Below are positions 29,768 to 38,679 of a stretch of DNA of 55,358 nt, in pieces. The DNA comes from Nitrososphaerales archaeon. Its GTDB lineage: Archaea > Thermoproteota > Nitrososphaeria > Nitrososphaerales > CADDZS01. Position numbers and translations under genes: made by a program. The notes below the pieces were generated by a model that made no database searches, was not told where the DNA came from, and worked only from the letters and a program-made list of their open reading frames with translations. Every line of letters starts with the position of its first letter. Positions within the stretch are counted from its first letter, which is position 1. Where the stretch lies: contig JASHPO010000153.1 in assembly GCA_030038075.1 (NCBI GenBank), positions 1 through 55,358 of the forward strand, written 5' to 3'.

Positions 29768-30991
29768 TTGCTAGTCCTAGATCTAATTTCCACGACGATA
29801 GCTACTCTCTCGTTCCTGGGGGCAGGATCCTTCCTTGTTTACCTTGTCGCGACTGAAAAAAATGCGCCGAGGTTCGCCGAATCGCTTGTGAAAATTGACG
29901 CGTCCGATTTCAATCTGCTAGTCTCGGTCATTATACCTGCCCGAAACGAAGAACAGACAATAGAGGATTGCCTGAAATCCATGGCGGGCCAGACTCACAA
30001 GAATCTTGAAATCTTGGTCGTAGACGACTCCTCAACCGACAATACATGCAACGTCGTGAGATCGTTTTCAGAAACCAATAAGAATATCAAATTATTGCAG
30101 GCGGGCGCAAAACCGCGGGGCTGGGTGGGAAAAGGGTGGGCCTGCTGGAAAGGATACGAGGCCTCGCGGGGTGAGTTTTTGCTGTTTGTGGATGCCGATT
30201 CCGTCCTCGCGGCGGCTGCGATCGAGTCCAGTTTGAAGTACGCTTTGGAGAAGGGGATCGAAATGTTCTCCTTGTCACCAAGCATTCAGATGAAAGGAGT
30301 CTTTGCGAAGGCAGTTTTGCCAATGGTGACTGGAGCTATCAACCTTCTGTACCCGATGCAAAAGGTCAACGACAAGAATAGCCACCGAGCTTACGTGTTC
30401 GGAACCTTCGTGCTCGTGAAGAGATCTGTCTACACCGCTATCGGCGGACACGAAAAAGTCAGGGAAGAAATTGTTGAGGACGCCGCGATCGCCCGACTGG
30501 CAAAGAGCGCAGGCTACAATTTGAGAGTGGAAAGAGGACCTCAATTTGTCTCCTCGCAGTGGGAAAGCGATCCTCGGGATATCTATCAGGGACTGGAAAG
30601 GGTGACTTCGACATCTGTCAGGAGCTTTGGTCTGATTTCCATTCTGAATGCAGTCCTTCTTTTCTTCATCACGTTGTATCCTATCATTTTTGTCATCGTG
30701 TACGCCGCGATTCGCACTTCGAACGCCTTGCTTATTGGTTTCATCGCTTCCGTTTTGAGCATCTTGATTTTCCTCATTCTCGACGGTTTTGAGACCAAAA
30801 CAATAAGCGGGAAGATCAGCTTGTCCGCCTGCCTCTATCCAATCGGAAGTATATTCTTCATAGCTGCGATAGTGAGCACGTCTATCAAAGTCTCCCGCGG
30901 CTCCAAGATTATGTGGAAGGGCCAAGGCTATGTCCAGCCGGCAAGAAAACGCAACGCAGATAAATTCCAGTTACGTTCTGATTTTAGATGA
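29768..30991 (+). CDS. Family 2 glycosyltransferase, membrane-anchored
   Basis: SVIIPARNEEQTIEDCLKSMAGQTHKNLEILVVDDSSTDNT, FVDADS; C-terminal TMs. Confidence 0.92.
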   Translation: MLVLDLISTTIATLSFLGAGSFLVYLVATEKNAPRFAESLVKIDASDFNLLVSVIIPARNEEQTIEDCLKSMAGQTHKNLEILVVDDSSTDNTCNVVRSFSETNKNIKLLQAGAKPRGWVGKGWACWKGYEASRGEFLLFVDADSVLAAAAIESSLKYALEKGIEMFSLSPSIQMKGVFAKAVLPMVTGAINLLYPMQKVNDKNSHRAYVFGTFVLVKRSVYTAIGGHEKVREEIVEDAAIARLAKSAGYNLRVERGPQFVSSQWESDPRDIYQGLERVTSTSVRSFGLISILNAVLLFFITLYPIIFVIVYAAIRTSNALLIGFIASVLSILIFLILDGFETKTISGKISLSACLYPIGSIFFIAAIVSTSIKVSRGSKIMWKGQGYVQPARKRNADKFQLRSDFR

Positions 30992-31185
30992 GCAAAGAAG
31001 AAACGGCGCCGAAGGAACCGGAATTGACCAAAGATGAGCGGGAGCTCATTCTCAAAGCTTTATCGTACTATCAGATCCACTTGTTCGACCAGATGAGCAG
31101 ATCGGATATTCCTGATGCAGCTCTGGATGTTGACTACAAGAAAACAGCAGCCGTGATTAAGAAGATCCACAAAGGGATAGAGTAG
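30988..31185 (+). CDS. Small hypothetical protein (65 aa)
   Basis: ATGA-type overlap with the GT2 gene. Confidence 0.55.
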   Translation: MSKEETAPKEPELTKDERELILKALSYYQIHLFDQMSRSDIPDAALDVDYKKTAAVIKKIHKGIE

Positions 31186-31200
31186 AACCTATTTTCGCTA

Positions 31201-31872
31201 ATGACCCAACAAGTCTCATCTCAAGCCAACAGTGTCAGGGCAAGGAAAGTCTTAGCTCTAATCGAGAATTCGGTATCGAACAAAACAGCACTCGCAAACA
31301 TTAGGGACAAGGCGGAAGACCCTTTTCGAATCCTGATTTCTACTATTCTTTCTGCAAGAACAAGAGACCAGGTGACCGAAAAAGTATCCGATATGCTGTT
31401 CTCAAAATATCCTGACGCGGACTCTCTCGCGAAAGCGAATTTTTCGTCCGTGGCAAAGATCGTGCGGCCGGTGAACTTTTACAAAGGCAAAACGAAAAAG
31501 ATCATCGGCGCCTCAAAACTCATAGTCTCAAAGTACCGTGGCGTAGTTCCCAGGACCTATGAGGAACTCCTCGAACTTCCCGGCGTCGGAAGGAAAACGG
31601 CCGGATGCGTGCTGGTCTACGGATACAAAGTCTCCGCTATACCAGTCGATGTACACGTCCATAGGATCTCTAACAGGATCGGTCTTGTAAAGACGAAAAA
31701 GCCCGAAGACACCGAAATAGCATTGCGCGAATTGTACGATGAAAAGGATTGGCTCGCTGTGAACGAGCTGTTCGTCAGTTTCGGACAGACGATTTGTCTT
31801 CCGGTTAATCCCAGATGCGAGATATGTCCGGTAAACTTTCTGTGTAACTATTACGCGGCGAAAGTCAACTAG
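31201..31872 (+). CDS. nth: Endonuclease III
   Basis: FRILISTILSARTRDQVTEK, LPGVGRKTAGCVL, VDVHVHRISNR, C-terminal CEICPVNFLC Fe-S cluster. Confidence 0.93.
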   Translation: MTQQVSSQANSVRARKVLALIENSVSNKTALANIRDKAEDPFRILISTILSARTRDQVTEKVSDMLFSKYPDADSLAKANFSSVAKIVRPVNFYKGKTKKIIGASKLIVSKYRGVVPRTYEELLELPGVGRKTAGCVLVYGYKVSAIPVDVHVHRISNRIGLVKTKKPEDTEIALRELYDEKDWLAVNELFVSFGQTICLPVNPRCEICPVNFLCNYYAAKVN

Positions 31873-32488
31873 TTTCGTCTTTCTTTTCTTCTTGCTTTTG
31901 CGCTGCTGGCTTTGGAGTGCCTATTCTAGGTCTCGCGCTGATCGGCGTTCCGACCTGCGGTCTAGGAGTTCCAACCTGAGGCGCAGTGAGTGGAGAAGTT
32001 TTTGTTTCAGGTGCTGGCGAGTTCTGACTTCCAACCGGTGTTCCCACCGTCACCTTTGGAGCTCCTACCGGGGTTCCAACGCTCGGACGAGGAGTTCCTA
32101 CTGTCGGTCTAGGTGTTCCCACAGAAGGTCTGGGAGTGCCGACCGTTGGTTTAGCAGTCGTTGACGCAGCTGCGGGGGCAGCTGGCTTTTGTGCTTGGGG
32201 TTCCTCCTGGATCTTGTCGAGATGCTCTGCCTTTTCGTCGCGCTCCTTGCTAGGTTCGCGTAGCCATGACAGCCCGTGGGAATACTTCTCCAGTTCCTCC
32301 GAAAGAAGCTCGATGTTCTCGTTTGTCTCAGCAATTCTTCTCTTCACGATCTCCTTTCTCAGCTCGCCAGAATGCGCGAACTCTGTGTAAAGATCATCGA
32401 GGTGCTTTTTCTCCAACTCAATGTTTTCGCGTACGTACTTCTCGTAGGGTGTCGTGTGAGCTGTTGTCTCAATTTGATCAGCGCCCAA
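31865..32488 (-). CDS. Repeat-tailed protein with iterated VGTPRP motifs
   Basis: Helical charged N-half; tail PTVGTPRPSVGTPRPTVGTPRPSVGTPVGAPKVTVGTPVGS...PQVGTPRPQVGTPISARPRIGTPKP. Confidence 0.7.
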   Translation of the reverse strand: MGADQIETTAHTTPYEKYVRENIELEKKHLDDLYTEFAHSGELRKEIVKRRIAETNENIELLSEELEKYSHGLSWLREPSKERDEKAEHLDKIQEEPQAQKPAAPAAASTTAKPTVGTPRPSVGTPRPTVGTPRPSVGTPVGAPKVTVGTPVGSQNSPAPETKTSPLTAPQVGTPRPQVGTPISARPRIGTPKPAAQKQEEKKDETS

Positions 32489-32570
32489 GTAAGAATCAAT
32501 TGGTGAAGTACTCGATTGCGTTTTTAACTCTAACTACGCCTCCTTCCTCCTTTCTAGGGGAGGAATCCCG

Positions 32571-33860
32571 ATGATATTCGTCGTTCTCGCCATCTTTGTC
32601 CTAACTTATGCCCTCTTGATTTTCAGAAAAATCATCGGCAGGACGATTCCGATTTGGGGTTCCATGGCCTTGGGTGCCATACTAATGGTGGCGACTTTAT
32701 CGATTTCGCCGATCAAAGCTTTCGACGCAATCAACTTTCAAATTATTGCTTTTCTATTCGGTATTCTAGTCATTACAGCGGGATTCGAAAAATCCGGGGT
32801 GATCGAATATCTGATACTGTCAGTATTCAAGAGGTCTAGAAACTTTGATCTACTGTTGCTTGGACTACTTTTTGGTGCAGGACTATTATCGGCGTTCCTT
32901 GTGAACGACGGAGTGGCGCTCTTGCTAACTCCTCTGGCTCTCGGAATCTCAACTAGACTCGGAGTGAGTACGAAGTCTTTGCTGATTCCTGTTGCTTTTG
33001 GGATAACGACGGGGAGCGCCTTCAGTCCAATTGGAAATCCTCAGAACCTATTGGTCGCCCTAAACAGTGGAATGTCAAGCCCCTTTGCACGTTTTGTGGG
33101 TTTCCTTCTTATCCCCTCGCTCGTCTCTTTACTTGCCATATTCGGCCTTTCGAAGATATTCTTCAAAAGCGACTATAATTCGGTGCGCAATTACTCTCAG
33201 ATCAAAGTGTCTTTGCAAGATCCCTCGGAGGCTATCTCCGATCCGGCGCTTGCAAGGCTCTGCGTAGTCACTCTCGTTTTGATGATAATTTCGTTCATGG
33301 CTATCGAAATATTCCCTACTATGCAATCGCACGGAGTAACGTACGGAACCGTAGCGTCCTTTTTTGGAATCATAATACTCGTCCTCAGTCCGAGAAGGCC
33401 GTATCTTCTTGCAGAATTAAACTGGGGAATCTTGATCTTTTTTGCAGGAATGTTCGTCATCATGGCGGCGGTTTGGGACTCGAACGTAGGCTCGGCGCTT
33501 CTCTCGATCTTTCCTAAACCCGATGTAGCATTTCCCGTTGAATCAATCGGAGCAATCATGTTCAACTCCGTATTCTTGAGCCAGGTACTGAGCAATGTTC
33601 CCTTCGCGCAGCTTTACAGTTACGAAATGCACGCGCTGCTCTTTTCTAGCTCCAGCACGCGGGAGTGGCTTTCGCTCGCTTCGGGAAGCACTCTTGCGGG
33701 AAATCTGACCCTCCTGGGAGCGGTCAGCAACGTGATAATTTTACATTCTGCAGAAGCGAGGGGATCGAAGGCTTTCTCCTTTTTCGAGTTTCTGAAATAC
33801 GGATCTGTGATAACCCTAGTTACGGTTGCGATATTCTTTGTTTTCCTGATAGTGCTTTAA
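32571..33860 (+). CDS. SLC13/ArsB-type anion permease
   Basis: Multi-TM; GSAFSPIGNPQNLLVALNSG and LSNVPFAQL motifs. Confidence 0.85.
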   Translation: MIFVVLAIFVLTYALLIFRKIIGRTIPIWGSMALGAILMVATLSISPIKAFDAINFQIIAFLFGILVITAGFEKSGVIEYLILSVFKRSRNFDLLLLGLLFGAGLLSAFLVNDGVALLLTPLALGISTRLGVSTKSLLIPVAFGITTGSAFSPIGNPQNLLVALNSGMSSPFARFVGFLLIPSLVSLLAIFGLSKIFFKSDYNSVRNYSQIKVSLQDPSEAISDPALARLCVVTLVLMIISFMAIEIFPTMQSHGVTYGTVASFFGIIILVLSPRRPYLLAELNWGILIFFAGMFVIMAAVWDSNVGSALLSIFPKPDVAFPVESIGAIMFNSVFLSQVLSNVPFAQLYSYEMHALLFSSSSTREWLSLASGSTLAGNLTLLGAVSNVIILHSAEARGSKAFSFFEFLKYGSVITLVTVAIFFVFLIVL

Positions 33861-34738
33861 GAAACCATTATTCCCATTTCTCTCGCAACCTTGGAAATAT
33901 TCGCAATCCTCTTTTCGAGCTTCGGATGAGTCGAGAACATCTCTGTCCAAGAGCTACCCTTGAGAGGATTAACAATCCACAGTGAAGATGTCGAAGGCGA
34001 AGGCGCGTTCTGCTGCTTCCATTGAGACGCACTAGCTCTGGCGGAAATCTTTCTCAGCGCGTTGATGAGTTCTTGGGGCTTTTGCGTCAGTCTCGCGCCT
34101 TCTTCATCGGCGAAACTCTCCCTGCTTCTCGAAATTCCTAGCTGGATCAGCATCGCGCCGATCGGAATTAAGATAGCCGCGATTATCAAAAGGTAGATCC
34201 CATTGTTGTTTTTCCTACCGGTTCCCCCGAAGAAGCTGTTCCATAGAACCATCTGGCCGAGAAATGATATAGTTCCAGCAATCGTTGCTGCGATGCTTGC
34301 AACTAGGACATCTCTGTGAGTCACGTGACTGATCTCGTGCCCTATCACCGCTTCTAGTTCGCCGGGCGTAAGAGTTCTGAGGATTCCGGTTGTCGCGGCG
34401 ACCACTGCTTTGTCGGGACCCCTGCCAGTCGCAAACGCGTTAGGCTGAGGCGAGTCAACGATTCCAACTCGCGGCATTGGGATATTCGCACGCTGAGCCA
34501 CGTTTCGCACGATTGAATATAGCTGCGGGTTCTCCTGTTCTTTGATTAGCTTGGTGTGCGTTGACCACAGAACGAATTTGTCGCTCCAAGCGTACGAGGC
34601 AAAATTGATCACCGCGGCAAATATGAGACCCAGAAGCATGAAGCCCAGTGGATCGCCTAAGAAGAGCCCGACGACGAAACCAAACAGCATCAGCAGCAGA
34701 GTCAGCGTTGTGAATAGCAACATTGTTCTTGCGAGCAT
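33857..34738 (-). CDS. htpX: HtpX-like M48 membrane protease
   Basis: VIGHEISHVTHRDVLV (HExxH), PNAFATGRGPDKAVVAATTGIL. Confidence 0.93.
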   Translation of the reverse strand: MLARTMLLFTTLTLLLMLFGFVVGLFLGDPLGFMLLGLIFAAVINFASYAWSDKFVLWSTHTKLIKEQENPQLYSIVRNVAQRANIPMPRVGIVDSPQPNAFATGRGPDKAVVAATTGILRTLTPGELEAVIGHEISHVTHRDVLVASIAATIAGTISFLGQMVLWNSFFGGTGRKNNNGIYLLIIAAILIPIGAMLIQLGISRSRESFADEEGARLTQKPQELINALRKISARASASQWKQQNAPSPSTSSLWIVNPLKGSSWTEMFSTHPKLEKRIANISKVAREMGIMVS

Positions 34739-34836
34739 TGGGAATCAGCCGGAACAAGACATGTTGGCGAACAAAGATATAATGATAACTGAAATCTCCA
34801 CCAATTTAATTAGAGGCTGGGCAGATCGTATATCAC

Positions 34837-35238
34837 TTGAAAGCGTTCGTGGATTCGGCCATCATCGAATCTCTTTCCAGTTTTGTCAGGAATCTGAATG
34901 ACGAAGATGACGCTCTCGTTGTAGTCGAGGGACTACGCGACGCTAAAGCCTTGCGAAATTCTGGCTTTGTAGGCGAGATCTTCATGCTGTGCCATCGCTC
35001 GAACATAACGAAACTGGAAGAGCGCGCCTCCAAATTCAGAAAGACGATACTTCTCCTCGACAACGACAGTGAAGGGAGAAAGTTGACCGAACGGACCAGG
35101 CGGATACTGAACGGAAGAGTAAGACTAGATACGTTCTACCAGAGGAAACTCTTGCCTGCGAGCAAGGGAAAGATCAGACACGTCGAGGAGCTTGCTCCTT
35201 TTGCCGACCGCGTAGCCAAGAACGTAGCCGGTTTCTAA
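34837..35238 (+). CDS. Small Toprim-domain protein
   Basis: VVVEGLRDAKAL and LLDNDSEGRKLT Toprim motifs (E ... DxD-like). Confidence 0.8.
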   Translation: MKAFVDSAIIESLSSFVRNLNDEDDALVVVEGLRDAKALRNSGFVGEIFMLCHRSNITKLEERASKFRKTILLLDNDSEGRKLTERTRRILNGRVRLDTFYQRKLLPASKGKIRHVEELAPFADRVAKNVAGF

Positions 35239-35744
35239 CCATAGCCCGGATAGGATTCCCTCAGAAGCTTCTTGATCTCGGAGGACAGTTTTTCATCAAG
35301 CTGCTTCTGGTTCGGGGAAACGCCCAGTATTTTCCTGTTAGAGAATAGAACCGGTCCCTCAGCGTAACTTCCCCCGAAGACTGGAGCAACCGGGTTCAAC
35401 GACCCCAGCATCTGCTCAAACTTCGCCCTCGGAGAGTCAGGTTCCTCGGAGATTTCCTTGAACAATTTCAGAATGATATCAGGCTCGATTTTTCTGTAGC
35501 CGTACGACGGAATGTTTTCGTACGGCGTCGCTTTTGGCGCGTCCACCTTCGCTCCCAGCACAATGGGAGCGGGTTTGAACACAGAGTCCAGTTTGAGCTG
35601 CCAAGACTCATTTGGTCCCGAGAGCATGCCGTCGAAAAAATTGTCCCTCGGCGACGGACCGATCATGAAATTCCAACCGGCGGGATTTTTTGAATACTGT
35701 GAGAGCAGGTGGCGAAAGAGAGCGTTCCCGCGCATTATTTCCAT
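35235..35744 (-). CDS. Hypothetical protein (169 aa)
   Basis: Intact ORF, convergent 4-bp overlap with the Toprim gene. Confidence 0.5.
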   Translation of the reverse strand: MEIMRGNALFRHLLSQYSKNPAGWNFMIGPSPRDNFFDGMLSGPNESWQLKLDSVFKPAPIVLGAKVDAPKATPYENIPSYGYRKIEPDIILKLFKEISEEPDSPRAKFEQMLGSLNPVAPVFGGSYAEGPVLFSNRKILGVSPNQKQLDEKLSSEIKKLLRESYPGYG

Positions 35745-35835
35745 TTAAAATGACTACTCAATAATCGCATAATAACGTTGTGTATCGCCGAAAAACAATA
35801 TAACGCCTCTCGATGAAAGTTGCGGTATCTGCTTG

Positions 35836-35969
35836 GCCGCTGTGGTGCAGACTGCAGTAGGGTAAATGGACTTTCTTACTTCGGGCGCAGTTTGGTTAGC
35901 ATAGGAGGCTGTGGTTCTCGAAAGAGAACGGATACCTCTCGATCGTGGGTTCAAATCCCACCGGCGGCC
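35836..35969 (+). tRNA. tRNA-His(GTG) with two introns (approx. 35851-35890 in the D-loop, 35915-35933 at 37/38); G-1 encoded at 35835
   Basis: Acceptor GCCGCTG/CGGCGGC; D-arm GTGC-AGTTTGGTTA-GCAT after removing the 40-nt insert; anticodon stem GGAGG/CCTCT; loop CTGTGG-A, anticodon GTG; T-arm GTGGG-TTCAAAT-CCCAC; discriminator C; TATA-like CAATATAA ~35 nt upstream. Confidence 0.88.
35871..35964 (+). repeat. 94-bp direct repeat, copy 1 (within tRNA-His)
   Basis: Identical by eye to 38240-38333 (CTTTCTTACTTCGGGCGCAG...AAATCCCACCGG). Confidence 0.95.
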
Positions 35970-36012
35970 CCTTAGTCCATGCCTACAAATCCTACACTTT
36001 TACATGACATGA

Positions 36013-36309
36013 ACAAGGAAGCAAACGGAAGAAAGGACCACCCATCACCACGAGAAAAGACTCAAAGAAGAACTACGTTGCCTTCAATTCGACAGTGAGA
36101 TACCTCTAGAGGACTCGGAACTGATCTCCAAGTACGTCACATTCTTGGAAGCCCAGGGACTCTCCTACGGGCGGCTTGCCAAGGCGGCATATCAGCTACG
36201 AATGCTGCGAAAGCACGCAACTACTGGATTCGTCGCATCGAAGAGAGATGAAAGGAGAGGAGGAACCGAGGTTACCAAAAACCGAATGAGAGTGACGCCA
36301 CCGACGTAG
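36013..36309 (+). pseudogene. Tyrosine-integrase N-terminal (SAM-like core-binding) domain remnant
   Basis: Open frame without ATG start: HEKRLKEELRCLQFDSEIPLEDSELISKYVTFLEAQGLSYGRLAKAAYQLRMLRKHATTGF...*; catalytic domain absent; 44 bp after the tRNA. Confidence 0.55.
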
Positions 36310-36564
36310 CGACTATTATGACCACCGCCAGCACAACAAGAGCAACTTTCTCCCACGGCATGCTAACGCAACTTGGGACTCAAAAAATAGAAACCAAGCC
36401 AAGTATTTCATGGTATTGGCGTGAATTGCTCTAAATCTATATATTTTGATCTTTTAGAATTATTGGCACAATTCTGTTCGCCAGCGTCGGAAACTACAGG
36501 CCCCTTACATTAGCAATTTCTTTAGATATGAGCAAGAAATAGAGCATAGTGACGGGGAAGGCTC

Positions 36565-37113
36565 GTGACTAGGAATGCCTATCTTCTGCTCTTTCTTGTG
36601 ATTTTCACCGTAGCACTCTTCATCATCTCATTTTGGAGCGGCGTTTTCGTCCTATTTGTGGAGATTATAGCTGCAGCATTCTACTTCCATCGTCCGCAAT
36701 GCCCAAAGTGTGGAGCAAGAGGACAGATTGTCAATGCGGGTTCGCAAGAAGTCGGACGTGTGAATGCGTTTGATATTTTCGATAGGAAAGATACAACTTC
36801 CACCCGATATTTCGATAATCAAGGAAATCCCAGTACTGCTCGTTCTACGACATATCGACAAGAAAGAGCTCCGTCTATAAGAGTCACATACAGAACCTTT
36901 TACGAATGCAAAAATTGTCATAACAGGACCTACTCCGACTCCGTTAAGGTCTATGAAGACTTTAGCAGGTCCGGAAACGAAGTTACCAAAGAAATATACA
37001 ACACGAAGGTGGTAGAGAGAGAAGTTCTAAAAGTCCCCTGCAAATATTGCCGCAGTCTCATTGATCCGGTGACCAATACATACTGTCCGAGCTGCGGCGG
37101 ACGACTACTGTAA
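36565..37113 (+). CDS. Membrane-anchored multi-zinc-ribbon protein
   Basis: Two TM then CPKCGARG, CKNCHN, CKYCRS...CPSCGG. Confidence 0.75.
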   Translation: MTRNAYLLLFLVIFTVALFIISFWSGVFVLFVEIIAAAFYFHRPQCPKCGARGQIVNAGSQEVGRVNAFDIFDRKDTTSTRYFDNQGNPSTARSTTYRQERAPSIRVTYRTFYECKNCHNRTYSDSVKVYEDFSRSGNEVTKEIYNTKVVEREVLKVPCKYCRSLIDPVTNTYCPSCGGRLL

Positions 37114-37450
37114 CTATCTGCTCGGAGACGAAACCGGAGAATACAACGTCACTGCAAATGCTGCCTTCTCAGATCTATCGCAACAAATACCCAGTCTTCT
37201 CAGGTCATTCCAAAACTGCTCCGCGCACTCGTTTCCAAATCGGATCAACTTCTGTGGGAATTTGATGTGAATCACCTAGAGCTATCCATCCTTGTTTAGG
37301 GCAGTCCGCCTTGCAGTGCTCCGTGGGGCCTGAACTCACTGGCAAGAATCTTGTCCTCCATCTGGTCCCACTTTGCGCCCCACCGGCGGCTGCACATTGA
37401 ATAGGATTAGATGGCGGGCAGGAATACTTTACTACCAGGAAACCGTCCTA

Positions 37451-37678
37451 ATGAGTATGGTTAAAGAAGTTCTGGTAACCAGACGCGGCCAAACGACCAT
37501 CCCTTTGGAAATCCGAAAAAAGCTTGGGATAAAAGAGGGATCCAGGCTTAAGGTCGAGAGTTCAGGTGACAAGGTAATCATGACAAAAGTTCCTTCCGTT
37601 TTTGATCTTGCTGGGACATCACGGCTAACCCGCGAACAAGCCTTCAAGCAACTGGACAAGATGCGAGAGGAAGACTGA
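37451..37678 (+). CDS. AbrB/VapB-family antitoxin
   Basis: VLVTRRGQTTIPLEIRKKLGIKEGSRLKVE; start at 37451 preferred over 37373. Confidence 0.88.
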   Translation: MSMVKEVLVTRRGQTTIPLEIRKKLGIKEGSRLKVESSGDKVIMTKVPSVFDLAGTSRLTREQAFKQLDKMREED

Positions 37679-37679
37679 C

Positions 37680-38045
37680 GCTCTTCGAAACACGCTACTT
37701 TTGGGCTCTGTTCACTTCGAAGAACTCGAATACCACGAATCAGTTGAAAACACTCTACGAAAAACGAAGTCGCCCTTTGCCTCGTCGATCACCATTTACG
37801 AAATTTACAAACAGACTCTTGCCATTGAGGGCAAAACTGTCGCGGATTTAAGAGCTCGAACAATTGTTCGTGACTTTCATATCATAGATGTTGATGCCCA
37901 AATCTCGCAAACTGGGGCAGAAATCAGCATCCGATTAAGAATTCCAATGGCTGATTCGCTCATAATGGCATCCGCCAAGCGATTCAATTTTCCGTGTGTA
38001 ACAGATGATCCGCACTTTTCTGAAGTCAAAAGAATATGGATTTGA
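37680..38045 (+). pseudogene. VapC/PIN-domain toxin, frameshifted near 37765
   Basis: Frame 1 reads FETRYFWALFTSKNSNTTNQLKTLYEKR; frame 2 continues PFASSITIYEIYKQTLAIEGKTVADLRARTIVRDFHIIDVD...RIPMADSLIMASAKRFNFPCVTDDPHF. Confidence 0.7.
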
Positions 38046-38046
38046 A

Positions 38047-38130
38047 TTCATTTACCTAAAGGAAAAACTAGGGGCCAAGTTGTAATTCCAGCTAATATCA
38101 GGAAAAAAAGCTTCGCGGGCCGAAAACCCC
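38047..38130 (+). pseudogene. AbrB-type antitoxin fragment
   Basis: IHLPKGKTRGQVVIPANIRKKSF resembles the AbrB/SpoVT core KGQVVIPxxIRKK. Confidence 0.4.
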
Positions 38131-38239
38131 TTCTTATCAATAGCGTGCGTTCGAAGCAAATTTTCAGCTTCTGAAGAAAAAAGATAACCGAAGAGCACGA
38201 TTTTCGGTGGCACAAATAAGGGTCGCAGAGATCTATGAT

Positions 38240-38333
38240 CTTTCTTACTTCGGGCGCAGTTTGGTTAGCATAGGAGGCTGTGGTTCTCGAAAGAGAACGG
38301 ATACCTCTCGATCGTGGGTTCAAATCCCACCGG
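38240..38333 (+). repeat. 94-bp direct repeat, copy 2 (truncated tRNA-His, probable att)
   Basis: Starts inside intron 1 and stops inside the acceptor stem; cannot form a complete tRNA. Confidence 0.93.
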
Positions 38334-38679
38334 ACATCATAACTAGTGTTCATCTCGCGATTTCGATAACTTCAACGCGGGATTAGAAATCACCCAAAAT
38401 TGAACGGCCTCCTTTTTATCACTCGCTTGGCTTGAACGGCACCAATTTTTCTTTCTTAAATTTCGGTGATCGGCTTGACGCTTTGCCAACTCCGTTATAA
38501 AGACAGTCGTTGGAGCTGCGATAGGATTGGTTTTACGTTGGAAATTAACAACCGGTTCTGGTAGCTAATCCCGCTTTTCGCGCTCACAGTACTTATGTTT
38601 TTGACGCTCGGAGTCAATGTAGCACTGGTTCAGATATTCGCAAGTCCTCACTTGACAATTTTGTTAAACATAATTTGCA

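Noticed and set aside
35754-35954. ORF 35754-35954(-) and ORF 38048-38353(-) share NPRSRGIRSLSRTTASYANQTAPEVRK
   Set aside because: The shared peptide is the antisense translation of the duplicated tRNA-His/intron sequence, not a protein family
36272-36361. 29-aa TM peptide MPWEKVALVVLAVVIIVATSVASLSFGFW on the minus strand
   Set aside because: Overlaps the integrase remnant antisense; plausible but unsupported without conservation
37379-37390. CCCACCGGCGGC, a 12-bp match to the tRNA-His 3' end, as a further att site
   Set aside because: Too short and GC-rich to separate from chance, and no T-arm sequence precedes it; kept only as a weak possibility
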